From Gnetum montanum (lineage: Eukaryota > Streptophyta > Gnetopsida > Gnetales > Gnetaceae): DNA of 64,000 bases. The notes under the pieces were generated by a model. That model was not told the origin of the DNA and did no database searches. It saw only the letters and a program-made list of their open reading frames with translations. The stretch's first letter is position 1; each line of letters starts with the position of its first letter. Both the position numbers and the translations under genes were made by a program. Below, piece by piece: positions 1 through 10,519 of the stretch. The stretch covers positions 27,572 to 91,571 of the forward strand of contig MNCI01021426.1 of assembly GCA_015680685.1 (NCBI GenBank), in the 5' to 3' direction.

Positions 1-191
1 TAAAAATCATATACCTCAGACTTACTTAACCATACACCGTGACAACTACAAGTAAGTCTAGGAAGACAACGAATGATTAACCCCAAGTGTTCCATGGGGC
101 GTGTAGGCACTTAGTCTGCGAAGTTCGACCGAATCGCCCATGCTACGCTCGTTTCGTATGGTTGAGTGTAGGGGTACCTCGCCACTCATCA
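1..191 (+). mobile_element. LTR 3' end, B-type Athila-like (truncated by window edge)
   Basis: The segment ends in CCTCGCCACTCATCA. It is the reverse-complement counterpart of the solo LTR starting at 32162 and of the B-element LTR starting at 45559, sharing the CATACACCGTGACAACTAC region, the TTCCATGGGGC region and the GTGTAGGGGTACCTCGCC end. The LTR therefore points to the right and ends at 191. No tRNA-Asp-type PBS follows, so this is either the 3' LTR of an element lying to the left or a solo LTR. The 5' end is outside the window, so no TSD can be checked. Confidence 0.8.
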
Positions 192-729
192 TTATTGATG
201 ATTTTCAAGGCATGTGATTGCCCACATATGACCCTAGAAATAAATTCAAATTTAGGTGGAATGTCCACCTTGTGCATAGGTCCCCTTAGATGGGACTTCC
301 ATCCTAAAGTAGAATGTCCAAACAAGGTCCCTAGGCCATTCACCTTGTTTGTGGAACATCTTAGCTATGACCATGACCACAAAATAAAAATTCACTCTAA
401 ACCCTAGGGCGTGATACTAAAAAGTCCTAAACATTCTCATTTATCCATTTTACACTTATTAGAGACATCCATCATCAAAGACCCCTAAGAGGAAGAGTAA
501 TGACTGAAGAGGAAGCATCATGATAAGAATGAAGGAAAACTCTCCATAGTTCTAGGGAACTAAATTTGGTAGTGGTAGAGCAATAGTGGTTAAGGGATCC
601 TCATCTCCTCTAGAAGAAAGAGAATACAAACCCTCCTTAACGTTAGAGGTAGCTAAGAAGACATATGAATCACATAAAAAAGTCTCCATTATAGTAGAAA
701 GTGTCCTTAATTTCAATTTTTAGAGAAAA
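192..729. other. unassigned intergenic sequence
   Basis: No coding similarity, LTR end or structured repeat that I recognise. The short open frames here lack recognisable motifs. Confidence 0.5.
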
Positions 730-1125
730 TCTTAGATTCAATCCCATTTTGATGCATTAGGGCTTTCATTCATATTAAATCTTTTTGTTGCCATTCTAGA
801 GGTTATGATTAGAGAATTCTTTTATAACATTCATGACATGGATGTGAATATTGGGGCATTTAGCACTTTGATTAATGAAATAGTTATTACTATTACTCCC
901 ATTCTGATCAATGAATTATTAGGGTTTAATGCATCAAGGACACATAAAATGTGGGTGAACTCTATTATCAACCTTTTTACAAATACCACATTTGTCATTT
1001 TCAAGATGAATTTTTGATTGAGATATTTGGTGATTTTAACTTTGTCATGAAGAAAAAAGTTCACAAGGTAGACATGACAGTAGATGCATTAATCATATAA
1101 CTTATCTTTTACTATAATCTTGTAG
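730..1125 (+). pseudogene. remnant of retroelement accessory ORF, 'plant transposon protein'-like
   Basis: The + frame from about 745 reads through FDALGLSF, VMIREFFYNIH and ITPILINELLGF. This is the pattern of the N-terminal part of the plant 'putative plant transposon protein' domain (an aromatic REFY-type motif, then a hydrophobic strand and an INxLLGL-like motif). Stops flank and interrupt the frame, so it is a fossil. It lies upstream of a + oriented LTR remnant (1293-2100), the position this ORF holds in the better preserved elements of the window. It is clearly different from the versions at 22537-25320 and 35793-38657. Assignment rests on motif memory, not a search. Confidence 0.4.
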
Positions 1126-1292
1126 TAAAGGGTGAGAGTTATGATCATCTACTTCCATAGTAGGCTTTGTTTCTATATTGCTTGCTTGCTAGACTGAAGT
1201 TAGATTTTAGGTCATTATTAATAGAGATATCATGTTTGAGCATATGCCAAAGTTCAAACTTTTAGGCACCTATTGTTGATTGGCCTTATTAT

Positions 1293-2100
1293 TAGTGTTG
1301 ACATAGAGAAAATAAATGCCTATATAAATGTAAATCCTAATTGCATTTATGACACATTTTGGTTGATAGCATAGCAAAGCTCTTGTAGTTTATTTCTATA
1401 GAACTTAGAATCTATCATTGAGTGTCCATACTATGAGCTAAGTTGATTGTTTGAAGTCTTCAAGTGATTATGTACCTAGACACATTTTAATGAATGGTAA
1501 TAAGATCAAAATCAATTTATCTTTATTGCAATACTTGGCATAGTTTAATCATCATCATCATCATCCAAGCCTTGTCCAACCAACTTAGCATAGTTTAATG
1601 ATTTTCTTAATTGCAATTTAGTTTCCTAATGTACTTAGCATAGTATTTCCCTTTCCATGCATGGTAATGACTTAGTAAAATGGACATAACTAATTTCAAG
1701 CATAATCATGCAATTGTTTGATAACCTAACAATGGTATTGCTTAGTATGCTCATTAAAGTGTTGCTTAGTAATCCTAGCAATAGTTACACTAGTTTAAGA
1801 TGTGCACGATAGACCAGGATCTAACACTCATCACCTTAGGTTAGATTAGGATATCATTTTTTGTACTTTAGATTAATTTAGATTAAATTTAAATATTTTA
1901 ATAATATTTTTGGTATAGCCTCAACAACATCAATATCATACACCTTAGTCACCCTTAACTATGCATACTAGGGCTACACAAGTGTGCTTGGGAAGATAGC
2001 GGTCAATGATCAATTGCCTAGCTATCTAGATACCCAAACTAGTCTAGTCTAAAGAATTTGACTAGGTTACACATGAAAACTTGTGATCTGTGGGCATAGA
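1293..2100 (+). mobile_element. degenerate D-type LTR remnant
   Basis: Starts TGTTGACATAG and carries CCTATATAAATG (about 1317), like the TATA region of the LTR at 16371-17249. The two then share, in order, TTGCATTTATG, TAGCTTAGCAAA-type, CTTGTAGTTTATT, a run of CTTAGCATAGT and TAGTAATCCTAG motifs, and the block with CTTAACTATGCATAC. Similarity fades near 2100, before the expected CTCATCA terminus. There is no PBS after it and no TSD that I can define. It looks like an old 3' or solo LTR. Confidence 0.6.
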
Positions 2101-2220
2101 GTTTACTTTGTCCATATTCCTCACGTGAAAGTTTAACCAACCACGTTCAACCAATCATCCAAAGTAGATCATTGTTTTAATTCTTATGAACCAAGTTGCT
2201 TATGTGTTTGAGGCATGTGA

Positions 2221-2393
2221 AGATCCATTCTTCAAAGTAGATAATTGGGGATTCATAAACAAATGCCATTAGAAAAGACCATACATATTCTAACGTATAA
2301 GATCCATTCTTCAAAGTAGATCATTGGGGATTAGGATTAATAAACAAATGCCACTAGGCAAATGAAACGATTAGAAAAGGCCATACATATTCT
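2221..2393. repeat. imperfect tandem duplication, two units
   Basis: Unit 1 (2221-2291) and unit 2 (2300-2393) both start AGATCCATTCTTCAAAGTAG. Both continue through ATTGGGGATT, ATAAACAAATGCCA and TTAGAAAAG, ending CCATACATATTCT. Unit 2 contains about 20 extra bases. A partial third AAAGTAGATCATTG occurs near 2160. No coding content. Confidence 0.8.
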
Positions 2394-2399
2394 CAAAGG

Positions 2400-3180
2400 A
2401 AATGACAAGGATACGGAATCTGAACAATTTCTAAATCAGGAATGACTGTGTCAACGTGCGCTGTTAAAGGAATCCAAGTGTGCTAAGTATCTAATTATAA
2501 TGTTTAAATGGAATTATAAATATTAAACGTACCTCTATCATTCAAACCTTAAAAACTATGCATAGATATTTTTTCCCACCTATCATATCATTTAACTTTT
2601 TTTACTAAACGAGGGCACATCGGATTGGACCACATGAATCCACAACTTTATCTCGGCGAATAAGATTTTAAAAGGAAAATTCCACCCCAAGCAATCCGAT
2701 TTTTTGTACCATAAATTAATCTGACCAGTTCAGGTTTACGGAATCATTCATTTTTTTAATTTGCCAATCGAGTCTGCTCGGATTTCAAAAATAAAATTTC
2801 AACTTCAGCAAAATACGAGGTTTGAAAGAGTTTTTCCTTTGCTGGCTGATACGCCAGATATAGTGTTTTTTATTTACAAGACGGTCCGTGATATTAATTA
2901 ACGTGGAACTGGAATTTTTCGTGAGTTTGGTGGGCTCCACGAGCTTTTTGGCACTAAATTGAAAATCGGTGCTGGCCGGCAGTGTCCACGTCACACGGTT
3001 ATGTCGTAATCATGTGCTTAAAATAATAATCATGACCGTTGTCATAAATCCTCGTGCCTTGCACTTGGATAATTTAGGATGGCTTAGCCACGTAGGATGC
3101 GATTATAGGGTGAAATATCTTGGGGAATCGCACGGTCCGCGTGGCAAGAGCTGGCCAGAGCGAATCCGAGCCGTGCGATG
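2400..3180. other. upstream flank of the J-domain gene, no gene seen
   Basis: The sequence changes from AT-rich, CpG-poor repeat DNA to more CpG-containing DNA after about 2560, consistent with the edge of a gene island. The open frames here are short and show no motif. Confidence 0.4.
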
Positions 3181-3189
3181 GGCTACGCG

Positions 3190-3282
3190 GAAGGTTCTGG
3201 ACGCTGCGGCCAAAAAATCTCGTGTGCCGGGGCCCACACGCCCTGTATGCACGCGGTTTTAAATGAGGGTTCTGGATTCTTC
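3190..3282 (+). promoter_or_regulatory. heat-shock-element-like motifs upstream of the J-domain gene
   Basis: Two sites match the alternating GAAnnTTC arrangement of plant heat-shock elements. One is GAAggTTCtgGAC at 3190-3202. The other is TTCtgGATtcTTC at 3270-3282. A further TTCaaGAA lies at 3730-3737. They are 260-810 bp upstream of the ATG at 3997. Related short plant J-proteins are known to be heat inducible, so the arrangement is plausible, but the motif is short and can occur by chance. A TATA-like TTTTAAAT lies near 3256; the transcription start is not known. Confidence 0.35.
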
Positions 3283-3519
3283 GGCTTCTGCTGTGAATTG
3301 CATTGTTTCTGGTTGTGGTTGGTTTTTTTTGATACTTTGTACTGGTGTTGCAGTAGACGGCAGGGACGCGGATTGAGGTTTCATCTTTCTCTGTTGCTGA
3401 TCCCCGTAGGGGAGGAGGAATTCTTTGTGCTCTGCACAGAGAGTTTTCTCCCAGTAATTCGTCGACATTTCTTTTTATGTTTTTGCTTGCTTTCACCGAA
3501 ACTTGAAGGCATTCTGGTT

Positions 3520-3960
3520 TCTTCAGCTTTGAAGCCGGAATTTTGGCTTAGGCTTTGAAGCTTTCCAGGAAATTTCGAGGTGTTTTTGTTTTTTGTTTTT
3601 TTTTTTTTTGTTAGGTTTTTGTTGCTTTCTTTGAGTTTTGAAGTTGAGATTCTTGCTTCTTGCTCGTGGAAACCTGGGTGCGTTTCTTGATTTGAGAGTT
3701 GAAATTCTGGATTCTTGTTCGTAGAAGCTTTCAAGAAAACTTGAAGCCGTTTTCGGATTCGACGCCGAAATTCTGGCTTCTTGACGCTTTCGGGGAAGGT
3801 TGAAGTCGATGCTTCTTTGTTCTCTTTTTCTGACTCGGAGCGGAAATTCTAGCTGTTTGTTCGTACATTTAAGGAAGCTGAAGGCGTTCGTGCATCGAAG
3901 CTGCAGTTTTGGCTTCTTCATTGAGGCTGTTGAGCAACTTTAAGGCGCTTTGACGCTCTG
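3520..3960 (+). repeat. degenerate tandem repeats in the presumed 5' leader
   Basis: Five or six imperfect units of roughly 60-80 bp are built on GAAATTCTGGCTTCTTG followed by a TTCnnGGAAnnTTGAAG-like stretch. Recognisable starts lie near 3535, 3645, 3700, 3768, 3840 and 3902. A T-rich homopolymer tract lies at 3589-3612. This stretch directly precedes the ATG and is likely transcribed leader. Long open frames on the opposite strand here are by-products of the repeat composition. Confidence 0.55.
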
Positions 3961-3996
3961 GCTTCTTCGTCGTCTTCGACGCAACCAGACGACGCA

Positions 3997-5351
3997 ATGT
4001 CTGGTAAAACGAAGGATTTCTACTCCGTCCTGGGCGTGCATCCCGACTGCACCTCCGTCGAGCTCAGAGCAGCGTACAAGAAGTTGGCGCTGGTTGGTGT
4101 GCGCATGCCCTTCCCGTTTTTTATATTTTGCTGACCGTGCTCGAACTTCGTTGCTGATTTTGTGGCTTGTTACGAAGATTTTGATGTGTTATGATGCAGA
4201 GGTGGCATCCGGATAAATGGATAGCATCAGGGAACAATTCTAGGGTCGCTGAGGATGTGAAGAAGAAATTCCAGGCCATTCAGGAGGCTTACGCCGTGTT
4301 GTCTGATGAGAATAAGCGCTTTCTTTATGACGCCGGCGTTTACGACAACGAGGATGACGAGGTATTTGACGGTGTCGTATTCTCTTCAAGATTGACTTGT
4401 TTTTTTGGAAGAATTGACGCTGAACAGCGCCGTTCATCGCAGGGGATGGAGGATTTCTTAGACGAGATGGCGGAGATGATGAATGATTCTAGAGAGGTAC
4501 AGATAAAATTTTGCATTTGACGTTTAAATTTTGTGCAACAAGTGTTGAAAACTTGAAATGCATTTCCGATGCAAAAACCGTTGAAATTATAATGTTGCAT
4601 AGGCTTCTGCATTTTAAAACTCGCACATTGGAACAACTTCGAGCTAACGCAACAAGGGCCGGTAACGATAACCCTGCAATTTGAATATATGTCTCTTTTG
4701 ATCGAAATTCTTGACGGACTCTTAAAATTTTGGCTTTACAAGAAAAGAAGCTAGGACCGGTAACGATAACCCTGCAACTTTGAAACTTTAAGAAACCTAA
4801 GTACGGACACGCATGATGTCGCTCTAAAAACAAAATGACGAGGACTTTGTTTCTGTGATCTGTACGATCACGAAAGAAACACCGACTTGGAGGCTATCAA
4901 GAAGAAATATTAAAATCTTAAAAGAAATATTGTTGAATGTGCTGTTGCGTGCCTGGAACACTTACGATCTCCGGGAGTTTTGTTTTTGAAACATTTCAAA
5001 ACGTTGCATGTTTCAGAGAAAGGGAACGTCGGAGAGCTTCGAGCAGTTACAGGAGCTGTTCATGAACATGTTCGAGACGGACCTCAACAGCTTAGGGAAA
5101 ATCGGTAGCACAAGTAACGCTGACGCCAACTTCAGGGCTTTCTTCGAGCCCGGAGTAAGCCACAAAGGGTCCATGCTATGCTTCGTCAGCTTCTGTTCTT
5201 TAATCTCTTTTCTTTTTCGTCTCTTCATTCGCATCGTGGTCATCAAAGAATGAGAATTATTGACGTCTCTGATTCTGAAACGCAGGCTCAGGGGGGCGGC
5301 AACAGTAGAGATGGCAGCAAAGCGAGAAAGAAAAAAGGGGAAAGGCGATAG
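3997..5351 (+). CDS. short J-domain (DnaJ-family) co-chaperone, five exons
   Basis: J-domain proteins stimulate the ATPase of Hsp70 through their HPD motif. Exons are 3997-4092, 4200-4361, 4443-4496, 5017-5154 and 5286-5351. All four introns start GT and end AG, all junctions fall between codons, and the spliced frame is open for 171 residues to TAG at 5349-5351. Residues 1-32 start MSGKTKDFYSVLGVHPD and end in the helix II segment AAYKKLAL. Exon 2 starts RWHPDKW, giving the HPD loop, then helix III (KKKFQAIQEAYAVLSD) and KRFLYDAGVYD. This is the layout of the small plant class C J-proteins of about 150-170 residues. Beyond the J-domain come GMEDFLDEMAEMM, a phenylalanine-rich helix region (ESFEQLQELFMNMFE) and a basic tail (KARKKKGERR). 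No signal peptide or membrane segment is seen, so it is probably cytosolic or nuclear. The ATG at 3997 is chosen because it starts just before the conserved DFYSVLG. Reading through intron 3 would give a shorter product ending at 4520. Confidence 0.9.
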
Positions 5352-6560
5352 CAGAGCAGGGATCTGATCATGGTCAGTCTGTGTATGTACAACACAATAT
5401 GATGATGACGACGACGACGTGCCACGGCGCTCGTTTTTGTTGCTCCACGTCGGCATAGAATCCACATCCACTCATTTTTTTCATGAAAGTTGGACTGATG
5501 GGATGTTACGGGATTCTGTGGCCCTCTTTTAACAGACAAAGGCCAGCAACTACCGCAACAGAAACTGTTTATGATGAATTATTTAATTCTGAATGCTTTT
5601 CCGTTTCTCTTTCTGGCTCCTGATTATTTCGGAGAAGGATTAAATCATGGAAATATAAAATTGATGACCATAGTTTCAGGAGCCTCTCGTGTGGAGCTCT
5701 CATATCCACCACATGATCTTAAAGCTTTTTTAGCAGCTATGTTAGGTGCAGGATGTCTGAAATAAGCTGTTCAGCCTGGGCCCTGGAATCGCTGCTTTGT
5801 CTGTAGGGTGGATGATTCTCGCAAATATGCAGTCCAGTCGGAATAACAATTGGAAGCGAATATTAACGTCAGGTATTAAATTAATCGCAATGTTCAAAAA
5901 TTGAAAGTTGAAAATGGACGTCGTCGTTCGATGTCGTCGCTGGAGCAGGTGACGAAAACTGTTATGGGTTATCCCGTAGTGATACGGTGGGTACGGAACC
6001 GATAAAGAGCGTAGCTGCAGCGGTGGTAGATGGTCGTGTAAGCGGGAGCAGGGTTGGAATTTAAGACCTGGAACAGTAACTTTTTCTTTCACGGTTTTTT
6101 TTTGTGCTTACAGACTTCGTAGTTATCGGGGGCGTCAGAATTAAAAGGCACTATCAAATGAATATTATTTGTTTTTATAAATATATAGTAAGTTTTGATA
6201 TTTGTTTTCATGCCAATTTCGTATAAATTTTTCTTAAATTGTTTTCAAAAATTTGAAACGTAAAATATATGCAAAAACACCAACAACCTTCATTTCAACC
6301 GTGTGAGTGAAGTGAAGGCATAAGCACATGGCATGTGATTTTAAAATGAAAGTTTCAGAATTTTGAGGGTTATGCAAAAAACAGTTATTGTGTGTTTGTA
6401 TTGTATTGCAAATACGTGGTAAATTTTCTATGGTTCGTGTGGTTTTCCTGATCTGTGTCACTGTACATTGCGAGACTCCGCACGGCCAGCAACTTCTGTG
6501 CCATGAGTACGTGATGGAATTCAGATATCCTAGATTCCCTAGGTAGCCGTTACTTTGCCA
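5352..6560. other. downstream region of the J-domain gene, probable 3' UTR then intergenic
   Basis: No second gene recognised. Short ATG and GAC triplet runs occur at about 5398-5420. The first several hundred bases keep the CpG content of the gene. I cannot place a polyadenylation site with confidence. Confidence 0.4.
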
Positions 6561-7090
6561 CAACTTTTGTGGTAGGTAAGTGATTAGTGGGCCAGCCTCC
6601 CAAAAACCAAATATGTGGTCATTTACGTTAAAATCAAACTTGTCCTAATTTACCCTTTGTTTGTTAGTAATCGCTTGCCCAACATCCAAAAAACCATGTG
6701 GTAATTTAGGTAAAAACTCGATTTGTCCTAATTTACCTATAGTTTGGGCTAGTTTGTTTAGCCCACGGAGCTCTATATTCCATTTGGCATAATCAGGTGG
6801 TAAAATTTACATACGGGGTTGTTTTTGCATGTAAGCTAAAGTTTTTTATCGAGGTTTCTTATCTGGCCATGTATATAAACATTGTAGAGGTTTCTTATCT
6901 GTCTATGTATATGAACATTGTAAACTGAATTTACCTTTGACATCTTCCTTGTTTATTGTAGTGCTTTTTAACTTTATATTTGTAGATCTTTGGTTGAGAG
7001 ATGATGGCTTAAGGTTTACCCTTGATTTTTGAAATTTCTTTTCTACTTTTTGAATTGCATTTTTATGTTTTCAGATCTTTTTGTTTTCTA
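6561..7090. other. AT-rich intergenic sequence
   Basis: Contains local duplications such as TTTCTTATCTGnCCATGTATAT (about 6857 and 6893) and GTCCTAATTTACC (about 6641 and 6723). No coding similarity. Confidence 0.4.
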
Positions 7091-7821
7091 ATTTTTCCAT
7101 TTTCAAATAACAATAATATTGAATTGCATTATTTTGTTTTGAAAGTTTATTGTGTTACTTGTTTCTTTTTTGAATAATAATAATATTTTTTCATTTTGAG
7201 ATTTTCCCCTCTTCAAATAACAATAACATTGAATTACTTTTTTCTATTTCAAGAGTTCATAGCCTCCTATTTGCAATTTCTTGTTGTGGGCAAAATCTCT
7301 GCTTCTTGTGGGCAAAATCTCTGCTCATCATAGCTTGCTATTTGCAAAATCTCTCCACAACACAACTTAATGTTTACAATTTTATGTAAAAACATTTGTT
7401 TAAGATATGATAAATTTGTTTTTTAATTTTTCCTTTTGCAAATAACAATAACATTGTATTGTGTTTTTGCATTTTAAGAGTTCATGCAAATTTCTAATCA
7501 ATGATAATTTCAGATTATGCCTTTTCATTTCTAATTTTTCCCTTTTTAAATAATAATAACATTAAATTGCATTAGCTAGTTGATTAGCTTGCACAACTTT
7601 GTGCCCATAAAGTCCAATCTAGTATTGACACCCTCTTTGGACTTGCTATGTTGTGAGCCTATGGTCATGTCCTAGGTAGGTTTAATCTTTTCCTTGAAAA
7701 TAATATGAATTGCATTTTTCTATTTTCAAAATTTTCCACTTTTCAAATGACAATAATATTGAATTGTGTTTTTTCATTTTGAGATTTTCTCCTTTTCAAA
7801 TAACAATAATATTGAATTAGG
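7091..7821. repeat. degenerate interspersed minisatellite (TTTCAAATAACAATAA core)
   Basis: Seven variants of a 40-45 bp core, TTTTCC then TTTCAAATAACAATAAnATT then GAATTGCATT, occur at about 7091-7130, 7162-7192, 7201-7240, 7421-7464, 7531-7574, 7727-7770 and 7781-7821. They are separated by 10-190 bp. A separate exact double of TGTGGGCAAAATCTCTGCT lies at about 7285-7325. No coding content. Confidence 0.7.
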
Positions 7822-9653
7822 TTTTTCCATTTCAACAATTCATTGAGTTTTTATGTAATTTCAAATTCTTCATTTTTCCTACATTTGATTGATGATTGTT
7901 TTGCATTTCACAAATCTTCTTATCAATAAACAAAATGCAAAAAATTTCAAAAACCACTTTGCATCATAACCTACTTTGTCCGATTTCATGTGAGAAATTC
8001 ATTTCAAGGATGTTGTGTGTGATTTCATGTAACATTCGTTTTTAAGGCATGTCAATGATTTAAGAAATTTCAAATTATGATATAATTTCTAATTTTTTGA
8101 TTTTCCTAAATTTGATTGTTAATTGTTTTGCATTTCTAAAAAAAGTGTTCAATCCCACTTGCAAACTTTCAAATTCTCTTAGAGGAGTTTTTCAAATAAT
8201 TAGAAATTGGAACTTTACCTGATTCTGGTATGTTTTAAACTGATTTTGGTATGTTTTAAACTTATTCTGAAAATTTCTTTCTTGAACCTTTTCAAGTATA
8301 TAATTTAATGATAAATTTGGATTTCTAATGAATTGGTTTATTTTGTTTGTAATTAGGTGCTATTTTTAACAAGTTATCATTACTCGTAGATTTTTACATC
8401 TACTTACAATACATGTAAAACATCCCTTTCCCCTCAATGCGTCCCTCCCCTCTCCCTACCCTGGCCCTTGTAGCCATAGAAAAATTTAGTGTTGGAAGAA
8501 TGGAAGAATCAAAGATTCGCATGCAAAATAGTTTGACTCGTAGATCCATGGTCTTGAAAAGGATCTACCAGCATCTCAAACGGTCAATCACTTGAGGCGG
8601 TTGATCACTTGAGGATTAGAGAGTCTGTTATTAAGTATTATGAAAATAAATGAAAATGTACAAAAAGGTGTTTCAAATATTAAATTCGAGAATAGAGATG
8701 CAAGAAATGGTATGACAAAATAAAGAAGCCATAAATTTTTATTGAATGTTGTGAAATAAAAGTTAAGAGAATATAGATTGTGGGTTGTGCAGGCCTAAGA
8801 ACACAAAAATTTCTAAAGGCAAAGTGTGTTATGCCACCAGATTTGCACTTGTCTTTCTCCATTTGATTTGTTTTTGAACTTCTCTTGCCATTGGTATCTC
8901 TTTGCTCTAGATGTGCTACGATGGATAAAAATGGTTTTGGACTCTTGGATGCTTGCATTGCTTTGAAAGTCTCAAGTTCGGTGATATGCAAAATGATCCA
9001 CAAGTTTTTCAAAAGATGCAAATTTTGGTTTAAATAGACTATGAAGGTCCTGATTTCTACCATGATTACTACCAAATTTTTGACAAAATTTGCCACTTTT
9101 TGGAAGCTTTTGATGGCCAAAATCTGCATCATATGATACACCAACGTTTTTTTGACTTTTTGGGCTTAAAATATTTACATTTTGGGCCTCCATACATAAC
9201 ATTAATGGAATTTACAACATATAAACTACAAATTCCATCTTACACATTGAAAGTTTACTTGAAACTTCACAAGAATAAGGCTATGGGGGAGGATTTTTTA
9301 TGGGAAAATAGGAAATTGTTTCTAACTTTAAATTCCTATCAAATTACAATGAAAATTCTTGGTTTTGAGGCTATTTATGCAAAATGTAAAATTTCTTTGG
9401 GGTGTTTCAATGGTCCTTCTTTATTGATGGTTGGAGGATTCACACAAGAGACATTAACAAAGAATGCAAAACATCACTGCAAGTTCATCACCAATGCTTT
9501 CTCTCCACAATTGATTCCATAGCTATTAAACCATGTCAAGGGGTACTCATGATAGTGAAATAAGGTCACGATAGAATGTTATGGGTTTGAGATGACATAA
9601 AGGCTATTGGTTATCGGGGATGGTCACTTTGCCTAACAAGAAATTCTAAATGT
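7822..9653. other. AT-rich sequence without recognised genes
   Basis: Open frames on the - strand (8680-9144, 8972-9202) and + strand (9100-9522) show no motif I recognise, no splice context and no repeat relation to other parts of the window. TGTTGGAAG at about 8492 could be an LTR start but no partner is visible. Confidence 0.4.
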
Positions 9654-9974
9654 TGACATGGCATGGTGGTGACATGTGAACCAGCTAAACAAGTCTTCAT
9701 GCTTCATGTTCAAATTGTTGGTTACTTGATGATGTGTTAGAGGAACCAACACTCTATTCTTGGGTTTCTTTTACTACTAGGCCCTTTTGTTTTAGAGCCA
9801 TTAATTTATTTGACTTTAGGGTTCTTTGGCCTCTTAGCTTTCTTAGTACTTTTATTCCCTCCCTTTTCTTAGAGGATGAAACCTTCATTGGGTTTCATTG
9901 CCAAGGCCAAACTTGTTTCTATTTTCTCATTGAATAAAACATGTTACATCCAACAAACTTGATATCAAAGCATG
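9654..9974 (+). mobile_element. possible decayed Ty1/copia LTR end plus initiator-Met tRNA PBS
   Basis: Bases around 9959-9974 read TTGATATCAAAGCATG. That is two transitions away from the TTGGTATCAGAGCATG typical of plant copia elements primed by initiator tRNA-Met. It follows a CCAACA end and a stretch TTCTCATTGAATAAAAC, which suits an LTR 3' end. A TGTTGACATGG at 9654 could be the LTR start. No partner LTR is visible, and the downstream 500 bp give no clean gag frame. Confidence 0.35.
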
Positions 9975-10519
9975 TTGAAAGAGATGTCACATGATCATGA
10001 TTCATGAATGTCTAACATAGATCTTCGATATTATCAAGGTATGAAGAATTATAGTTTGGTTGAGGTTATGGCTCAAGAGGGGTAATGGAAGTGATGTAAG
10101 GTAAGCACTCTTGGCATAGTTGGACAAGCTAACTGAATCTCATGTATTGAGATCATATGATGATTTATTGCTATGATCAATCATAACTTTGCAATGAATT
10201 TGAGCTTTATCCTACATGCATCGCTCCAAGAAAATAAGAAAACAAGTCAAAGAATACATGTGATTATAAGAGATTGCATAAGGCCACATAAGATAATAAG
10301 TAGAATACAAGCCACTGTTGGTTACAACTCGTATGACATGAAAAATCTATATTTTGTGTCATAGATTTATACAAAGTTTGCAGTAATCTTGCTATGCCAA
10401 AAAGAGAGAGATGAGAAGTTACATTGGCTCACTTGTTGTAGGCTATAAAGGTCATTGATGTCAATCATTCTTTCCTACCTTGAAACAAAAGCAAACAAAG
10501 ACTACAAGAAAACATGTTA
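9975..10519. other. unassigned; possible degenerate copia leader
   Basis: Follows the possible PBS at 9959-9974. Open frames are short and unrecognised. Confidence 0.3.

Noticed and set aside
3074-3921. Several long open frames antisense to the leader of the J-domain gene
   Set aside because: They overlap each other in different frames and derive from the repeat composition; no domain motif.
5571-5765. 64-residue ORF just downstream of the J-domain gene
   Set aside because: Short, no homology recognised, probably 3' UTR or intergenic.
9100-9522. 140-residue + strand ORF as a host gene
   Set aside because: No recognisable motif, no splice or promoter context, and an overlapping antisense ORF of similar length; AT-rich DNA gives such frames by chance.
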